From the NCBI GenBank assembly GCA_012510865.1, contig JAAZHF010000295.1:1-7890 (forward strand): a DNA stretch of 7,890 nt, in the 5' to 3' direction. Shown piece by piece: positions 6,428 to 7,890 of the stretch. A model generated the notes under the pieces. It did no database searches and had not been told where the DNA came from. It saw nothing but the letters and a program-made list of their open reading frames with translations. This DNA comes from Gammaproteobacteria bacterium (GTDB taxonomy: Bacteria > Pseudomonadota > Gammaproteobacteria > Xanthomonadales > Xanthomonadaceae). Within the stretch, counting starts at the first letter, position 1. Each line of letters begins with the position of its first letter. Made by a program: the position numbers and the translations under genes.

Positions 6428-7890
6428 AGCCGGTGCTGCTCGACGGCCGCTCGCTGACGCGCCCGCAGCTGGTGGCGGTGGCCCACGGCGCGCAGGTGGC
6501 GCTGGACCCGGCCGCGCTCGAGGCGGTCGAGCGCGCGGCGGCCTTCCTGGCCGAGCAGGTGCGCCGCGAGGAGCCGATCTACGGCGTGTCCACCGGCTTC
6601 GGCAGCAATGCCGACAAGCTGCTGGGCGCGCATCCCCTGCGCGACGAGCTGCCGGGCGCCGCTCCGTCCGGCCGCTCGCTGCACGCCGAGCTGCAGCACA
6701 ACCTGGTGGTGACGCACGCCGTGTGCGTCGGCGCCCCGATGTCGGCGCCCGTGGTGCGGGCGATGCTCTGCATCCGCGTCAACACCCTGCTGCGGGGGCA
6801 TTCCGGCATCCGCGGCTCCACGCTGCAGGCGATGGCGGACATGCTCAACGCGGGCGTGGTGCCGGTGGTGCCGGAGCTCGGCTCGGTGGGCGCCTCGGGC
6901 GACCTCGCGCCGCTGTCGCACCTGGCCATCGTGCTGCTGGGCGGCGGTGAGGCCTTCTTCGAAGGCGAGCGCCTCCCCGGCGCCGAGGCGCTGCGACGCG
7001 CCGGCCTCGCGCCGGTCGCGCTCTCCTACAAGGAAGGCCTCGCGCTGAACAACGGGACCGCGCAGATGCTGGCCATGGGCGTGCTTGCCCTGGCGAAGCT
7101 GGAGGACCTGCTGGACACCGCCGACCTCGCGGCGGCGATGACGCTCGACGCCTTCGCCGGCCGGCTGGGCGCCTACGCCGAGGACGTGCACGCGCTGCGG
7201 CCGCACCCCGGCCAGGTGGCTTCGGCGGCGCGGCTGCGGGCGCTGCTGCAGGGGTCGTCGCTGGCCGACATCCCCTACCATCTGGTGCCGCGCTTCCGGC
7301 AGTGGCTGCCCGGGAGCTGGAGCGCGGAGGGCGCGCGGGCCCTGACCTTCGACATCGGCTGGGACTGGGTGCCCGCCGGCCAGCGCCACGGCCGCGAGAA
7401 GTTCTACCAGCGCTTCAAGCCCTTCCGCGGCGGCAAGAAGCACCAGCCGCAGGACAGCTACTCGCTGCGCTGCGTCCCGCAGGTGCACGGCGCGGTCCGC
7501 GATGCCGCGGCCCAGGCCGCGCGCGTGCTCGAGGTCGAACTCAACGCCGTCACCGACAATCCACTGGTGTTCCCCGACCGGGCCGCGGAGCACGGCGAGG
7601 AGCAGGTGATCTCCGCCGGCCACTTCCACGGCATGCCGCTGGCGCTCGCGCTGAGCTACGTGAAGGCCGCGATCCCCGTGCTGGCCTCGATCTCCGAGCG
7701 CCGGCTCAACAAGCTGGTGGATCCGGCCACCAGCGATGGGCTGCCACCGTTCCTCATCGGCAACGAGGACGGCACCGAATCCGGCTGCATGATCGGGCAG
7801 TACACGGCGGCGGCGATCGTCAACGACCTCGCCAGCCGCGCGCACCCGGCCAGCGTGTACTCGATCCCCACCAGCGCCAACGCCGAGGAC
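6424..7890 (+). CDS. HAL/PAL/TAL-family aromatic amino acid ammonia-lyase (3' end outside window)
   Basis: An open frame of 489 codons with no stop before the window edge. The family removes ammonia from histidine, phenylalanine or tyrosine using an MIO group formed from Ala-Ser-Gly, here 157-159 in [12 protein letters not shown]. Residues matching histidine ammonia-lyase positions are present: Tyr in IYGVSTGFG, Thr97-His98 (HAL has Ser-His, tyrosine lyases His-Leu, plant PALs Phe-Leu), QDSYSLR at 343-349, Phe in AGHFHG, and Glu in TSANAED at the very end. This favours histidine as substrate, by inference. A block at about 281-340, rich in Trp, Tyr, Phe and Arg ([18 protein letters not shown]), is some 45-50 residues longer than the equivalent loop in classical HutH. 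The start ATG overlaps the hisS stop. No other hut gene is visible, so hutH is not asserted as the symbol. Confidence 0.9.
   Translation, partial: MKPVLLDGRSLTRPQLVAVAHGAQVALDPAALEAVERAAAFLAEQVRREEPIYGVSTGFGSNADKLLGAHPLRDELPGAAPSGRSLHAELQHNLVVTHAVCVGAPMSAPVVRAMLCIRVNTLLRGHSGIRGSTLQAMADMLNAGVVPVVPELGSVGASGDLAPLSHLAIVLLGGGEAFFEGERLPGAEALRRAGLAPVALSYKEGLALNNGTAQMLAMGVLALAKLEDLLDTADLAAAMTLDAFAGRLGAYAEDVHALRPHPGQVASAARLRALLQGSSLADIPYHLVPRFRQWLPGSWSAEGARALTFDIGWDWVPAGQRHGREKFYQRFKPFRGGKKHQPQDSYSLRCVPQVHGAVRDAAAQAARVLEVELNAVTDNPLVFPDRAAEHGEEQVISAGHFHGMPLALALSYVKAAIPVLASISERRLNKLVDPATSDGLPPFLIGNEDGTESGCMIGQYTAAAIVNDLASRAHPASVYSIPTSANAED

Noticed and set aside
6025..7845. Minus-strand open frame of 606 codons opposite hisS and the lyase
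   Set aside because: It is a mirror of two conserved genes on the other strand, with His-, Arg- and Gln-rich low-complexity content and no start-site support.

Overview
The window is very GC-rich and densely coding, and every confidently named gene reads like Xanthomonadaceae (Lysobacter, Luteimonas or Xanthomonas type) chromosomal DNA. Pointers are the argC-argH order, the short ArgH of 431 residues, the HisS N-terminus IKPRTPPGV from a TTG start, and the TAGAAT -10 box just upstream of hisS. The family placement is inference from protein style; no search was run.

Layout, left to right. Bases 1-240 carry, on the minus strand, a fragment of a second, diverged argC. It meets the main plus-strand argC head to head, and neither copy keeps its N-terminus with the NADP-binding glycine motif. 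The plus-strand argC (homologous from about 226 to 1077) and argH (1136-2431) are arginine biosynthesis genes. A CorA-family divalent cation channel gene (2495-3481) follows and converges with a CynX/NimT-type MFS transporter on the minus strand (3478-4761); the two stop codons share a CTAG. Upstream of the transporter on the same strand is a tRNA-Pro(CGG) gene (4837-4913) with its own promoter and a strong intrinsic terminator. Divergently, hisS (TTG start, 5048-6427) leads a unit whose next gene is a histidine/aromatic ammonia-lyase (6424 to the window end, incomplete). That pair overlaps by ATGA.

Functionally, ArgC and ArgH are mid- and late-pathway arginine enzymes. HisS charges tRNA-His, and the lyase next to it keeps the MIO triad and histidine-type selectivity residues but has an extra block of about 50 residues not seen in classical HutH. 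The rest looks like ordinary housekeeping DNA.

The signal most worth a second look is the inverted argC junction at 213-240. It is either a chimeric contig joining two related genomes or a real inverted rearrangement between diverged argC copies. No CRISPR array, insertion sequence, phage module or defence system was seen.
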